A stretch of 64,000 bases of DNA, from assembly GCF_022539665.2 (NCBI RefSeq), contig NC_081332.1, forward strand, positions 4,789,803 through 4,853,802, written 5' to 3'. This DNA comes from Daphnia carinata (taxonomy: Eukaryota; Arthropoda; Branchiopoda; Diplostraca; Daphniidae). Both the position numbers and the translations under genes were made by a program. The number at the start of each line of letters is the position of its first letter. The first letter of the stretch is position 1. The notes beneath the pieces are model-generated. The model saw only the letters and a program-made list of their open reading frames with translations, was not told the DNA's origin and searched no databases. This document shows, in pieces, positions 1-13,929 of the stretch.

Positions 1-3000
1 CTTGACGCTTGAATGACAGGAATTCTACCCAGCGGGGACGTACATCGTACGGCAAGGCGGTCGCGGTGACAATTTCTTCATCATCGCTAGCGGACGGGTC
101 CAGATTACACAACGACTGCCCGGTTAGTTCTGCCCTTTTACACTAATTTAACCAGTCAACAACAACAAAAAATTGCGACGTAACACACCACAATCGTTTC
201 CCTGTCTTATCCATCAACGCACATGAGCATAAATAAAATCGAAAATAACTCCTCCCCCTCACAGAAAAAAAAAAAGAAGAGACAGTAATATGTAATAATC
301 GTAAATCGTTGGGCAGCTTTGAAGGGCTTCCAAATAACTTTGGCTTGTTAGAAATCGAAAGAAACCCTTCTCTCTCTCTCTCTCTCTCCCTCTCTCTCTC
401 TCTGTCATCACAATATTGGATCGGTCAATATCCTTTTTCTTTTATTCCCCCGCAAACTATCCTTAACATTCCAACGATGATTGATTGAACACTAGCGCCA
501 TCCTCTTTTTTCAGTGGCCAAGTCACTGAATACACAGGCAGAGAGCGATATAGAAAATGGAAGTTCGCTTGAGCCCGAAGTGAATGATACGTCGAAAGAA
601 AACAGAGTTAGCGTTTATACAGTAGCACTATGTATCGATCTTAAGCGATCGTACTCGAAGGAAAGCACGTTCAACCCCACGGGGTTTTCTTTTTGTTTGG
701 GTGACATCCGTTCTGACCAAACAAAAAAAAAAAAAAAAAAAAGTTTCTGCCCATCAGCGAAGATGTTTGGACGCTGCGTTGCGGCATTTGGAAGATCCTT
801 GAAATGGGAATCGAAAGACAAGCTCAAACATCAATCCTCCTGCCTTCGTATTTCTTTTAGCCATGTGATTTCCACGGCGTCTTAAGTTTTCATAAACGCG
901 AGCGGAAGATGGTGAGGGGTGGGGGGGGGGGTATAAAGCGCAACGTTATCCTGACAATTGAAAATTGGGCGAACACGATATTGGATGGGAAAGTTTGTAG
1001 ATAATTGGTTTTTGGTAACTCGTTTTTGTTTATTTGTTATTATTTTTCTTTTTTCGCGGAAAATATTTTCAATTTTGCGCGTGACACGTGAAACGCGCGC
1101 CGTGTTTTGACGGAGGGCAGACACGCGGCGCGCACCATAAAATTGGAGACGGAGATCTCGGAAAACCGTCAGTCGTGCGAATGAAAGCGGGGACATTCTA
1201 TATCTGTACGACTATCAAAGCGAAATGTTTCGCCGTGTCTACTAGCACATCCGATCGATTCCGGCCACAACGGGGTGGCCGTTGAGCGGATGCGCGCCGT
1301 CCTTCTGACTCGAATGTCTATCCAAACAAGACTAACGTCTCGAATCTTGAAGAGCTTCATCCAATACCATATCAAATGGCTGCCCCTCTTTCTTTTCTAC
1401 ATTTTTTTTTTTTTTTTTTTTTGAAAAGTTTTTATCTTTAATACCAACTTAATGCCATCAATCATTTTTTGTTTATATTTTCTTTTGAATTCACCACTAC
1501 AGGCAAGTTGGAAGAAGAAGAAGTGCGCATATTGGAGAATGGCGATTACTTTGGTGAACAAGCGCTCTTAAGAGAAGAATGTCGTAGCGCTAATGCGATC
1601 GCCCTAGCACCGGGCGTCGAGTGCCTCACCCTCGGCAGAGAGTAAGTCTTTTGTTTTGATTATTTTGGGTTTTTTTTTTTTTTTTGTGCCTCTCTTTTTC
1701 ACGAGGATCCCACACACCGTAGTAGCCCCCGCTCACGAGAAAATGCCGGCGTCATGCGCCGCCTTATGTGCGCGCATCAATACAAAGACGGATATTCAAT
1801 GCCGTGGGCGTTCTAATGACTTTTACGGGATGGCGTCTTCCACAAAACAAAACAACAACGAACAAGCCAATGAATAATTCAATGCGCAGTTATCGTTTAA
1901 CTGTGCATTGATACTTAACGACTAGATTGTTCCTAGTTCGGCATCTTTGAAATATGCCAGTCAATGTTTTTAGTTTGAAAAGAAAAATGGCCATTAAAAG
2001 ATAAGTCAAAATACAGAACCAATATCGGTGTGTAGCATTTTTTTTTTTTAAATCCATCGATAACGATAGCATTGATCTGTTTCTTTTAAAATTTGGAATT
2101 TGAAAAAACAAAAGCAAAAACAAATGGGGAACCCCCGGCTGTTCACGTGTCGCTGAACGACCCGAGAAGTTTTCTGCGTTGTTTCCTTTAAAGAGACACT
2201 CGTTCACCCGCACTTTCATTCATCAAAAGGATTCCCAGCAGTACCATAACAACATCACGTTCCTTTGATCCCTTTTTCTTTTATTTACTTGTTTTAAATT
2301 TTATTTATTTTCCTTCCGTCTTTGAGAATTTTGATATTTTGCATCCAAAAACAGGAAGTCAAATGATCTAATCGGAATTTTATTTTTGTTTTTTTGTTTT
2401 TTACATTTTTTTTTTTTATAAAAACAAACAAACAAACAAACAAACAGCTCGTTCATCCAATTAATTGGGGATCTGAGCGAACTGCGCGGCAAGACCTACG
2501 ACGACGAATCGCGCGGCTTCTCTTCCGGCTCCAGCTCCGTCAGTAGCCGGCCAGGCGACAGCGGCATCCCTCCATTGACTTCGGAGTACGCCCAGGTGAG
2601 ACTGGGCGACCTGGACGTGGTGGCCACTTTGGGCATCGGCGGTTTCGGCCGCGTCGAACTCGTCCAGTGCGCTTACGACCGGTCCTTAACCTTTGCCCTC
2701 AAGTGCCTCAAGAAACAGCACATTGTCAACACGCTCCAGCAGGAGCACATCTACAGCGAGAAGAACATAATGATGTCCTGTCGGAGTCCCTTCATAGCCA
2801 GGTATGGAACGCAAAAAGTTTTCTTTTTCATTTCACAACCGCATTTTATAGCCCACTGTTTTCAGTGCATATTTTAAAAAAGAGAAGATAAGTTTCAGAG
2901 GATTATTACCTCTCTCTGTATATTCATTCCCACTGTGAGTTTCCAGGGGAAACGACGACAGTCGTAGGGGGAATGTTTCGCTAATAACTCGATCCAGTGT

Positions 3001-4481
3001 TGCATTATAGAAAAACCGGATGGCTGTTGCTATGATTCGCTGCCTAATCTGCAGCTGCGGGAGTTTCAGTTGACATATCAATCCCGTCTTTTACATTCCT
3101 CACATCCCCTATTCATGTTAATGAAATTTAATACTTTCCCTTTTTTTTTTTTTTTAAGGGACAAAGATCAAAGCTCAATTTGTGTCTGTTAAGAAAAGAA
3201 CACACATCTATTTTTGATTTTCGTTTTATTTGTTTCTCTACAACGACGGATGGCGTGTGAAGATTGTACAACACGTACCGGGATAACAAGTACGTCTACA
3301 TGCTAATGGAGGCCTGTCTGGGAGGCGAGCTGTGGACGATCCTGCGGGATCGCGGCCACTTTGACGATGCGGCAACGTGTTTCTACACGGCTTGCGTTAT
3401 TGAAGCCTTTGATTACTTGCATTCGCGCAACATCATTTACCGCGATCTCAAGCCCGAGAATCTTCTGCTAGACAGTCGCGGCTATGTCAAACTGGTTAGT
3501 CATTCGTTGTTGCCCTTCTCATTGTTTTTCGAGGAATGACAGTCATTTGCGAATGAATATTTTCTGCATTCACGGCCGTTTCAGGTGGATTTCGGCTTCT
3601 CGAAATTGTTGGGCGTAACCAGCAAGACGTGGACTTTCTGCGGGACTCCCGAGTACGTCGCACCTGAGATCATCCTCAACAAAGGTCACGATCGGGCTGT
3701 CGACTATTGGTCTTTGGGCATTCTCATCTTTGAATTGCTGACGGGAACGTGAGTCTACGCACGAATTCTTGTTTGTTTCTTTTTCTTAAAATGATGACAG
3801 ATTTACTGATGAATGAATTGAAAAAAAAAATAATAAATAAATAAAAAAAAAGGCCTCCGTTCACTTCTCCGGATCCCATGAAGACGTACAACATCATTCT
3901 CAAAGGCATCGACCAGATTGAATTCCCGCGTATCGTCAGCCGAGCAGCTCAAGCTTTGATCAAACGCCTGTGCCGCGAAGTGCCTGCCGAACGGCTCGGC
4001 TACCAGCGAGGCGGGATTGATGACATCAAGAAGCACAGGTCTCACGTTGTTTTTATTAATTACTTTTTTTTTCTTCTTGACAGTTATCCCCGTATTTTTT
4101 GCTTCATTGATTTTCATTAAATGCCTTTAATATCTCCCATTTTTCAGGTGGTTTCAAGTGTTCGACTGGGATGGCCTGTCTAATAGGACCTTGGCAGCAC
4201 CTATTACACCTGTGGTAAGTCCCTCTTTTCAGCAATGACATTCTCTTATGAAATCTCTTGATGAAAGCAATTGATTGTTCCGGCGTTTAACCAACGGCTC
4301 TTTTTTTTTTCTTTTGTGTTTCTTTGCTATCCATTTCTATCGGTCATTATCAAAACAAAACAAAACAAAAAAGGTGCGTGGCCCAGCTGATGCTTCCAAT
4401 TTTGACACCTACCCCAAAGAGAAGGAATTGCCGCCAGACGAGCTCTCTGGTTGGGATGTCGATTTCCAGTTGTGCAATTGA
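1..4481 (+). CDS. for: cGMP-dependent protein kinase (PKG / foraging type), 5' part missing
   Basis: Serine/threonine kinase activated by cGMP, cytosolic. Coding exons that keep frame across every junction are about 20-122, 1503-1641, 2448-2801, 3263-3494, 3585-3748, 3853-4038, 4148-4214 and 4374-4481. The first two give the second cyclic-nucleotide-binding domain (FIIASGRV, then [10 protein letters not shown]). The third has the linker and glycine loop ([11 protein letters not shown]) with the ATP lysine in FALKCLKK. The fourth has the catalytic loop ([10 protein letters not shown]), the fifth the DFG segment (DFGFSK) and activation segment ([12 protein letters not shown]). The C-terminal tail is typical of PKG (LSGWDVDF) and ends in TGA. 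The N-terminal dimerisation region and the first cyclic-nucleotide domain lie left of the window. A possible exon at about 515-562 is not needed: splicing 122 to 1503 gives the usual family spacing. The subtype (for or Pkg21D-like) is inferred. Confidence 0.95.
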
Positions 4482-5725
4482 GAGTTTGACAACATAAAAA
4501 ACTACACACACAAGTTCTCCAAAACTACACGTCACCGTACACACACACACGCGAATGCAGAAACACATAGACACACGACACACATACACAATGGTTCGAG
4601 CAAAAAGAAAGAAAAATGCAACTTTGTTTTTGGCCTAGGCGCGGAATTCGATTATTTTCGATCGCAGCACAACATCTAATTTCTCTTGCGTGAAAAAAAC
4701 GATTGGTATAATTCGGTTGTTTTCGTCTCTTTGGCATCTCGCCCTTCTTTTTTTCTAAAATTGTTTTTTTAAACACAGAAAATATGTAGATATTACTATT
4801 AATTAATTATTATCACATAAGCTGCTGAGAAAGGGAGAAAAAAAAAAGGAGTTTTGACACCACCGTTTGTTCCTCAAGTGCCTCTCCTTTTAATTCGCAT
4901 TATTATTAATATATTATAACACAACTTCTTTTTTTTTCTTTTTTTTTAACTGCTGTTGCTACAATACTGACGCTGCTCTTCTTTGTTGAGCTGTTATCAA
5001 CTTGTTTGTTGAAAATGATTCTTTTCCATCTTTCAACCACCCTACACGTTTTCAGCAGCGAGTAGAGCCGTAACTGGCGTATATTGAAACGGAAAAAAAA
5101 AAGACAAAAAAGAATTCCTACTTTTCAATGTGTGCGTATGTGTTTTCTTTTAGTTTCCACCACTTCTTCTCATTCATTTTTCCAATACTTCATCTTCACG
5201 GCAAAAGCAATCTTCTCCTCCTACTCCCCCCCTGGCCGCCCTACTATTCTTTCTGGGAAGGAAATGGGAAAAAAGAAATTTTTCTTCTTCGTCTAAACCA
5301 TAAATAATGTATACATGTTTGTGTACTCTTATTACACATTCACAATTTGCATACACTGGTGCGACCAGCATACCACATTTTTCATACCCACACACTTGCG
5401 GAAGAAAAAAGGAACGCGGACGCATACGGAGATCAGACACACCCATATCCTTTACAGAATAATAATGTACGAAATATTTTATACAACATACAATTTGATT
5501 CTCGGTTTCTTTTTTCTTCTTTCGTTTTTTGTTTTGATTTATTTTATTTTATTTTATTTTTTTTGGCTTCGCTTTATTTTTGGCTGTCCGTCTTCTCGCC
5601 TATTCACAATTGTATTATAGGTACCGAGTTTGTCACACCTTCTTTGTCACGTCGCCCTTCCGAATCTCAACGCTAAAGGGACGTGGAAATTCCCCAATGT
5701 ACAATACAGTACACACACAAGAAAA

Positions 5726-5762
<37 letters not shown>

Positions 5763-8654
5763 GCTTTTCTAGGATTTCTACGGGATTTATTTGTGCCTCT
5801 TCTGTATGACCCCGCCTTTCCATCCGCGTGTACACCGCACGATCTACATCGATCTTGTGACTCGTTATGCCGCGATACATCATGTTGTGAAAGATGAAAA
5901 GAAGAGGAAAGTGTGCGTATAGAGAGGCCTGTTGGAGATGTTGTTAGCGACGGGGAATCCGCAGATAATATTTTTTTTCTTCTTTTTTTTTTTTTTGCAG
6001 GAAAATGTATGGCACAGCAGCAACAATGACTTATGATGTCGAGTTGGCACAGTCCCATGCGGTGCGCGGTTGCGGTATATGTTAATGCAGTGTGCACCCT
6101 CCATCTCTTTTGGCCGTAGTTTACAAATGATGCAAAAAAAAAAAAATGGAAAACAAATTCTTAGAAAAATCGGTAGTCCAAGCCACGCACTGTCCTGGAG
6201 CTATCAAAGCCAAATTTCTTTTTTGCAATCCAAATTTTGTTTCGTTAAAACAAAAAAAAAAAAAAAAATTAAAACAAAAAAAAGTCTTTTGCGCATTGGC
6301 GTTCGATGTGTCGAACATACGACAACCTTTATATTCCGTCCATTTTGTGATAGCCCGATCGATATCCTTGTGTGCTGCTTGTACGTAGTAGACACACACT
6401 CACAGGCACTACAGAAAACGACGATTGCATTGTTAATAGGCGCCTCCTACTCCTAGCTCGACGTCCGCTCCCATCTTCAGCGCAACTATTTGCTGCTCCC
6501 GCTCTGTCGACTGTCCGTTGTCGTCTATTTCGTTTTTGCGTGTTTGGGCAATTTTGTTCCACAACTGGCTCGCTTAGATTCTGGCACGTGCAGACGTGTG
6601 TACCTTGTTACGTACCAACAACCAGTAAAAGAAAAAAAGAAGCAAAAATTCTCGTGTAAATATTTTCCCGACGACTTTCAAAATGTTCTTTTGCCACAGA
6701 TGCGTCGCCCAGAACGCATAAATCAACCGCGCTTTTTGTCAGGTTTTTTTCTTTCTCCCCAAAAATTCCGTTCAAGAATTTCCCCGTCTACTGGAACACA
6801 AAAGAAGGAGAAAATGAGCGGAGATGGAAAAAGAACGCAAACTGAAAGGGAATCGAACTTGCAATTCATTGACGTAGATATAGATGCTCTAGGCTGTTCA
6901 GTTACATATTCTTTCTTGTCAAAAAAAAAAAAAAAGAAATATATACGTAGACGTGCATTTCCCCCATTACTGTTCGCAACCGGTTTCCGATGACATTGTC
7001 TACGGATGTGACCCGGATAAAGAAGTTTATGTGCGCACGTTTATATTTCTCTAAGGTTTCATGTTTAGTGGAATAGATGATATGTTTGCTACGTTCTTGA
7101 CAGCACCTCTTCGTTTTGTTGTGTCATCCGCATCCAGCTGGATTTCCTGCCTCCGTGTTCACCGTTAAAGCTGGGCTTTTCCAGCCATCGGTATATTTTA
7201 ATTTATATATTTTTATGACGTTCTTGTTTTTCTTCAAGTTTTGATTCTTGTTTTTTTTTTTTTTTGTTTTTTGTTTTTCAGGCCGTACCTCCCAGCTAAA
7301 AGACTAAAAGGAAAAGGACTCTCAGAATATGTTTGTTCGCTACCTTTTTGACTGCTTGTTTGTTTGTTTTTTTGTATAAACATACATTATACAACAAAAC
7401 TCGGTTGAATAGTCAAGTATTGATTGGATGCCAAAAGGTAAGAGTTCCATAGGTATGCAGTAGAAAGTTGGGCTCCCATGTGGCATTGAATCCTACCCAT
7501 ACGTCTGCGTGAATTACTTTTCATCGATAAATTTTGAAGTTATTAGCAGATGGAAAATGGTGGCATTAGACGTCGGAGCGTCTCGGGATGTTAACGATTG
7601 AATTTCCAGCCATTTCACGACGGGCATTGGCTACATTTTGCAGCAACATTTCATTCATTGAAGACAGAAATCGATAAACTACTTTGAGCCCAGGCATAAC
7701 AGGGTAAGAGATTTATCGGATTATTCATTCCCTTTGCATATTTTATGCATTACATATAATTTTCTCGATGTCCATTTACAGGTGAATGGTTGCTTTAGAC
7801 TTTGTCAAGTTTGATGTGGTTGCCAATAATCTTCGGTTAAGTGAACAAAGAGATTGCAGTAACATACCTGGGGAAAAAAAAGACGTGCCCCTACGCTAAA
7901 TTGGTTTCTGTTATGTGAACGTAGACATTGCCGAAATGGCTGACAGTTTCGTTCATAACCCCTTCCCCTGTCTCCCCTCTCCCCAATCCAACCGAATGGC
8001 ATCATATAATTAAATTACTTAAACTTGCTGTTCTTGATGATTCGTGCGCGAGTATTTATAGATATGCCAGAGTAACAGATAGCCATTTTTCTTTCATAAT
8101 CCAATCGGTAAATGTTATTCTCAAAAGTTTTCCGGGTACTAATGAAAGCCAGCATCTCTTGTCTATGGAATTCTAGGAGGAAGAAAAAAAAAGGCTGTAT
8201 TTATATCATTGATCGTGAAGAGAGTGGAAGAAAAAGAAGTGGAAATAAAGCATTTCTTCCATCACCGGATCGATGATCGATTTCTTCATTCTGTGATGAT
8301 GACAAGAGCCGGATGTGCTGCAGATGCCAGAGGATTAATAATGAGCAACGTGGTTTTGTGCACTTCGATAATGGCGGTAAAAAAGATGTACATCCCTGTC
8401 ATAATTTCCGACTGCTAACAGGATCAACCGTATGCTATTATCAGGGCAAAGTCCCAAACATTTCCGCAGCTCAAATGTGTCTGGTTCAATCGGTTCGAGT
8501 GATTCTAAACTGCCAGGCCTTTTCTTGGTACCGATACAATTTCAACGAACATTGGGATTGGGTACCCGAGAAGCTGAAAACGCCCCACTTTGACTTGCAA
8601 TAGGTTTCGGGAGTGTCGATCGATTTGCCCACTTCACAGGCAAGTGCTTTTCAG
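4482..8654. other. PKG 3' flank: AT-rich, low-complexity DNA without a recognisable gene
   Basis: After the PKG stop there are about 4 kb of poly-A and poly-T runs, CA-rich stretches near 4530-4600 and a GA microsatellite near 5730-5760. Open frames here are low-complexity and resemble no protein I know. Some of it is probably PKG 3' UTR, but I could not fix a polyadenylation site. Confidence 0.5.
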
Positions 8655-8813
8655 TCATGCAGAATTCAGTACCCAGTGGATGGTCCAAACTGGGCTTTTG
8701 CCTACTCTCCAGATGTCCACCTTGCAGCAGCTCCTATTAGATTGCGGCAATATGCCACAGACAAGAGTGAAGACCTAGATACTAGCACGGCCCACACAGC
8801 CAGCCCAAGCTAA
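8655..8813 (+). CDS. Possible 3'-terminal exon of an unidentified gene
   Basis: A pyrimidine-ending acceptor (gcttttcag) is followed by about 52 codons of fairly complex sequence, including WAFAYSPDVHLAAAPIRLR. The stop codon TAA is part of TAATAAA, so a polyadenylation signal overlaps the end of the frame. An upstream open stretch at about 8313-8600 (containing NEHWDWVPEKL) may belong to the same gene, but I could not join the two convincingly. I do not recognise the protein. The acceptor plus polyA signal is the only real support. Confidence 0.3.
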   Translation, partial: SCRIQYPVDGPNWAFAYSPDVHLAAAPIRLRQYATDKSEDLDTSTAHTASPS

Positions 8814-8817
8814 TAAA

Positions 8818-9646
8818 TGGATTGAACCTAATAATTCATTTCTGATTTTTGAAATGTACGTCCAGCGAGCTGCCTGAATTGTCCATAACATTAATAACAA
8901 AGCAAGCACTTTGCGGCAATAGCCAACTGTACAATAAGTCACACTGCTTGCATCTCTTGTCATGGATCGAATGAATTGTTGTTGCATTGCTTTAGAAGAT
9001 AATATAGGAACGAACGACAAGATGAATTATGGATGTTCAACGTTCTTATAAAGAATTGCATGACAGACGGCCTTTGATAAAGGTGAAACCAGTGTTTGAA
9101 TTTCAAATGAGTTTTCGTGATTTACTGGGTCAAGTCAAGAACATTGTGAGCAGATTATCAAAGACGATGAGAAGAATGAGAAGAAAAAAAGTTTATTTTG
9201 TAGTCCCTTGAAATTCTGGTTGGGCTAACTAATAATACTTTCGTTATATCACACATTGTACAATTCGTCGTAGTTGACACTATTTAATTTCCTTTTTTTT
9301 CTCCCCAGTTACTACGTGTTGGCATGGGAGACCGAAAAAGGACAAGAAACGGCGCATTAGGCAATCACACTTCGGATGACTCTGTGCGTTCCAATAATAA
9401 AAAGACACTGTAAAAACGATAGCAATCCGTGATCGTCCTTTAAAAAACGAACGAGAAAGCATTGGCAAATTACGGGGAAGAGGGAAACGAACCCTGTTAC
9501 CGCGACTTGAGATTTTCCCCAAGATACATATAATATACTGTACACTTGTGTAAAATTCACCGGCAATAGCTGGGGCCAGTTGCGACATGATAAAATTCTA
9601 ATTTAGAAAGGAGAAAAAATTTCGTTTTCCTGTAGTTGCCACGTCT
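8818..9646. other. Spacer between a weak + strand exon and proline dehydrogenase
   Basis: AT-rich sequence with short open frames only. The part just before 9647 is expected to be the 3' UTR of the minus-strand proline dehydrogenase gene. I see nothing else that I can support. Confidence 0.4.
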
Positions 9647-12600
9647 TTAGATTGGAACGTATTCGCCTTTCGGTGTAGCAAACAGCTGACCCTTGACCAG
9701 ACGACGTTTCAGTTCCGTCACTAGGAGCCTTTTTTCCTTCTTGATTTTGGTGAGAATGCCACGATTTTCTTGTGCTCGACGAGACAGGTATGGCAAAACT
9801 TCATCTACTGGTCCATAAGGAACGTATTTGTAAACAGAGTATCCACTTTGACCTAAAATTTCAAACGATAGACAAAAGAAGCGTTGTTGTACATTAACAA
9901 TGGCAGATACGACTACTTCTAACTGACCAAGAGGGAACGAAATTTGGTCACACATTCCAAGCAATTGGCCGAAACAGATGACCTTGTCCTGTGCAGAAAT
10001 TCCAAGCTCTTCCATTCTGCAGAAACAACAAGCAAAGAACAGTGAATTTCAGAGGTATCAGTTTAAATAAATTAGATCTTCAAGATTTACTTCCTAAGTG
10101 CAAAGCGTACAGTATCCTCGTTGTGGCTTGCCACCATGACGCCGATACGTCGCTCGTTAGTCCTCGTTTTCATTTCTTTGATGCGCATGAGGCACTCCAA
10201 CAATGTCTTTTCATACATTGCTGTTGTGGCTTCATAGGTAGGATTGACTGGATCTTCGTAGCCCAATGCCAAGGCACGAGCTCTTTCCTAATGAATATTG
10301 TTGTTCAATTTTACACTCACCTTCTTTAAACAGGAGTATGACATTTAGTTACTTGTTCCATGTAAGCTCCTCGGACGAGTTTGGCACCAAAATAAAAATT
10401 TTGCCTGTTAGCCTGCTCTAGATCCAGTACCACATTGTTGTAAGTTTCTTTAAGGTAGCACTGGTAAGTATTGAAGACGATGGCCTGATAGTATTTGCAG
10501 TGTTTAACTGGGGCTGTGATCCATGATGACTATACTACCTTTTCCTTGTTGTACTTTCTCATTAGTTCCATAGTCAGGCGAGAAATAGCAGGCTGGAAAT
10601 AGGATTGCTCAGCGTCGACCATCACCCGCACGTCCAAATCCCGAGCTGCCTATTAATTTTCATTTGAAATAACGCATCGTTTTTTAAAATTGAATTGGTT
10701 TTAAAAAAGTTTAGGCGATGAAACCGAGAAAATGGTGTTCAACCGTCGGAGCATATTGCATGCCATCTCTTCTTCTTCTGGAGAAAGGGCAGTTATCAAA
10801 GGTTCCATCCTTCCAGTTTGGAGGTTCGGTACTTTAAACAGATCGCTCAACAGGATATTGGCATCAATTAACCCGCTCCAGGAAAATAAGTGAATCAAAC
10901 TGAACGAAGAGAAGTCTGGATTACTTGGAACCATCTTATCGCTCGGTAATTGCATACGTACCCTTTCTGATCATAAGTCATTTGTTGCAGCCACTTTTGG
11001 ACTGCTGCATTGTCTGTTAGGATATCAGCTTTTTCGAAACGTTTCTCGAAGATGGCTGGCGAAGCATTCTGTTGCAGGATATTGTTATCAGCTGAAAGGC
11101 CAGTTACTTCGGTAAAGTAGCGCCGACTGCGGGCAATGACTTCTGACAGTTGGAGCTGGAAAAAAAAGAAAAGCGAAAAAAGACAAACGTATGGGTGAAC
11201 GTGTTGTATCACAGCCGAAGAGGGAGTGACATACTAATAGCTGAGGCCGACCAAGCGCAGTCATTTTAATAGCAGCAAAGCCAGTGCTCTGAGTGGTGCC
11301 TTGAAAAGAATAACAAGATTAATTTACAGAACATTTAGATGAGATGGATTGCAATACCAGAAACAGCTTCGATGCACCGAAGGAAAATATCAACGTTCTT
11401 TTCACACTGAGCTTCATTGAGATAAAAATATGTTCGAGCAGAGTTAACATTCTGGCGACGATCGGCAAACTCCCGATGGGCGTGATATCTCTTAACTGTT
11501 TTTAAGTATACCATTTTATAAAGGCATCATTTTAGTATTGCAAATGGTACAATGTTAAAAACATAAAAAGAAAAAGTTATGTTTTTTTTTTTTTTTTTGC
11601 ATATTGCTTGTTAATGTGCCCATATTCTCAATAGGAAAAAGAGTAGATCACCTGCTTCAGGAGAGTCGGCAGCAGGATCAACAGAGATTGCTGGAAAAAA
11701 AAATTCAAAAGGAATAAGATATGTTTTTCAGCGTGATTTTCTCATGAATGAAGAGTCACGGATTGTTATTTGTTTTTTATATTCTTACCCGCTGGATCAG
11801 GTGCTGCAGTGGTTGACACGCAAGACCTAGAATAAAAAAACGAGAAGAAAGAAAAAACGCAAATGTACCCAAAACTGAGGTGAAGGCTACACTGCATATT
11901 CATGCGAATCCATCAGATAAAAAAAAATGGGAGACCCAATTCGAGTGTGTGGAGAAGGAAAATGCATAGTCGAAGAATCGTGATCAACACACAAATGCTT
12001 CACACACGACACGTATGTATCTCTTTTCACTTTCACAACAAAATTGATATTCTTCTTGTATCTAAAGACAACCGTTGTTTACAATAACATAACTCTAGAC
12101 TTTAACCGTCCTTTATCATTTGCCAGCCACCGAGAAGCGTCAAATCTGCAATTCTTAATGTATACGTGACAAGGACTGACATTTTTCGTCCGAGAAAAAC
12201 AAACGCATCAGCCCATCAAAAGAGGTCATCGCGAAAGCCCTCGAAAACTTGCCTTTTGTCACTAGGTAAACCCTAGACGCCAATTGACTTATCGCCAAAG
12301 GATCGACCTTGGCCAATATTTTTACTGGAACTCTATACTGGGCCAAGTTCGTCCCCCCTGAAATCGACTGATGACAACTAAAGTCGAACCATCACCGGTC
12401 TCCAAGAAACTAGACAGGTATAAGTAGTTTACGGCTATCAACGAAAAGGAAAATGGTTGGACATATTTATCTCATTGAGAATGTCTCCTCACGTCTTACT
12501 CGTAGCCTTCAGCCACACAACGTGAAGCAATCTGGAATCCACTAGAAATGTTGACGTTGCGAACGTTTGGAGGCACGCGGCGGGCCCGCCTTGGCAACGA

Positions 12601-13440
12601 CACTAGTAACTATTATTAGGAAAGATGGTCTTTAGAAAAGAAGCCCTGCGATTGGTGATGGAGAGCTTTTGCGTCACACTGCGCAAGAGGTACCGGAATG
12701 GCGTGATTGAAGCCACAGAATAAAAACAAGAAAAATTTGTACTCGCCGATAGAAACTGCTTGAATTCAAATTTGTCTTATATGACTTACGCCATTTCTTT
12801 TTCGGCTGCTTCTTCGGCGCTGATGTCTTCCTCAGCGGAATAATCCAAGATGGATTTGACTCCAAACGACCGCATACGTTGAATAACGGGCATAATATCT
12901 TGTTGATTCTCGCCAGCAACGAATTGTCCATAGAATGTTGCCTTCATCAACGATTTGAAAAGACGTTTGCCCAAGACCTTCTTTCCCAATTTCATTAGCT
13001 GCCAGCAGTGTTAAAACACGTAAATAATTATTGTTCTTGTTACTACCGAATATGTCAAACGAGTCATGCTGTGTCCCATAATGTCTTCTTACCTTCATAT
13101 TGTTCTCAACCAAATAGTTGGAAGAACAAAGCGTGAAAACCAAATAGGCACGAAGGATCTGTAATGTAGTTTTACTGCGAAATGCAGCTTCGGCATTGTC
13201 AAAAGACAAGTCCAGTGGATCTCGTCGTCCTATTGAAGCAGACGCGGGGAGAGCCGTTTTACCGTCATCGCTGATGTCTGTTTGTCGTTTGTTAATACCC
13301 ACACTCAGATTGGTCGGTGGGGGAGGACTTGCGAGTCCTCGGGTTTCGATTGGAAATTGTTTTCCAACTGGCAATCGAGAATTGTGAAGAAAGAGAACTC
13401 GAGTCCACTGGGCACAGGAACGATTCATGGCGGTATACAT
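9647..13440 (-). CDS. slgA: Proline dehydrogenase, mitochondrial (sluggish-A)
   Basis: FAD enzyme of the mitochondrial matrix/inner membrane that oxidises proline to pyrroline-5-carboxylate, the first step of proline breakdown. Thirteen exons keep frame and give 638 aa: 13440-13093, 12998-12790, 11826-11789, 11690-11652, 11495-11358, 11299-11235, 11155-10962, 10875-10725, 10649-10539, 10484-10353, 10287-10091, 10016-9928 and 9852-9647. Family signatures include [79 protein letters not shown] and [19 protein letters not shown]. The arginine- and serine-containing N terminus after MNRSCAQ suits a mitochondrial import signal. Starts at codon 1 (13440) or at the next Met (13428) are both possible. 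The 75-nt last intron (9853-9927) is a multiple of three without a stop. The 962-bp intron 11827-12789 holds no exon I could confirm. Confidence 0.95.
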
Positions 13441-13929
13441 CACTTTTTAGGAGGAAATAAATGAAAGTTTCTTTAAAATAGTTGTTGATTGGGATGCAAG
13501 GGATAGTAGTTTGGAGATAGACCACACTCAGACAAGCCAGAACACTAAACTGCCTCGCACTCGGCTCCGACAGTCAAGATATATAGACCCGCCTCGTCTG
13601 CATGTACTAGCTTCCATACGTCACCGTCATTTAACCGCCAATACCAACTTATGTAAGAAGTATATAGTGTCCCTCACTGTTGACAAGTCTGATTAAATTC
13701 CACTGAAAAAAATTGTACCTCTAGGCTATAGCGATTGAACGGACTTGATTATAAATTTCCCAATAGGGGATCCTGGTTAGATCACTTCATCACCCCTACG
13801 TACGTGGCGCGTACGCCGATTTGTAGTATTTTGGGCACAACATTTTAAGCCCGAACAAATGTTGCTTGGTAGTTTGCGATGCCTCCGTAAGATGCTTTGA
13901 TGAAATGGTGACCATAACTACGCAAACGT
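13441..13929. other. Upstream flank of proline dehydrogenase
   Basis: Presumed promoter and 5' UTR of the minus-strand gene. It holds a short sequence near 13838-13870 (ttttaagcccga inside an imperfect palindrome) that resembles the ends of the neighbouring MITE-like element. No clear TATA box was found. Confidence 0.35.

Noticed and set aside
515-606. Extra PKG exon ([15 protein letters not shown])
   Set aside because: It has an acceptor-like site, but splicing 122 to 1503 directly gives the normal spacing of the cyclic-nucleotide domain. Only a weak donor would keep phase.
5722-5762. GA repeat within an open frame
   Set aside because: Simple-sequence repeat in PKG 3' flanking DNA. The frame exists only because the repeat lacks stops.
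9470-9520. Minus-strand tRNA (ggttcgtttccc)
   Set aside because: Only a T-arm-like piece; no A box or cloverleaf.
12155-12346. Minus-strand frame starting [16 protein letters not shown] inside a proline dehydrogenase intron
   Set aside because: No match to the enzyme and no clean splice sites. The flanking exons join in frame without it.
12489-12565. Possible alternative proline dehydrogenase exon ([14 protein letters not shown])
   Set aside because: It has a donor-like end, but I found no supporting acceptor and no family similarity.
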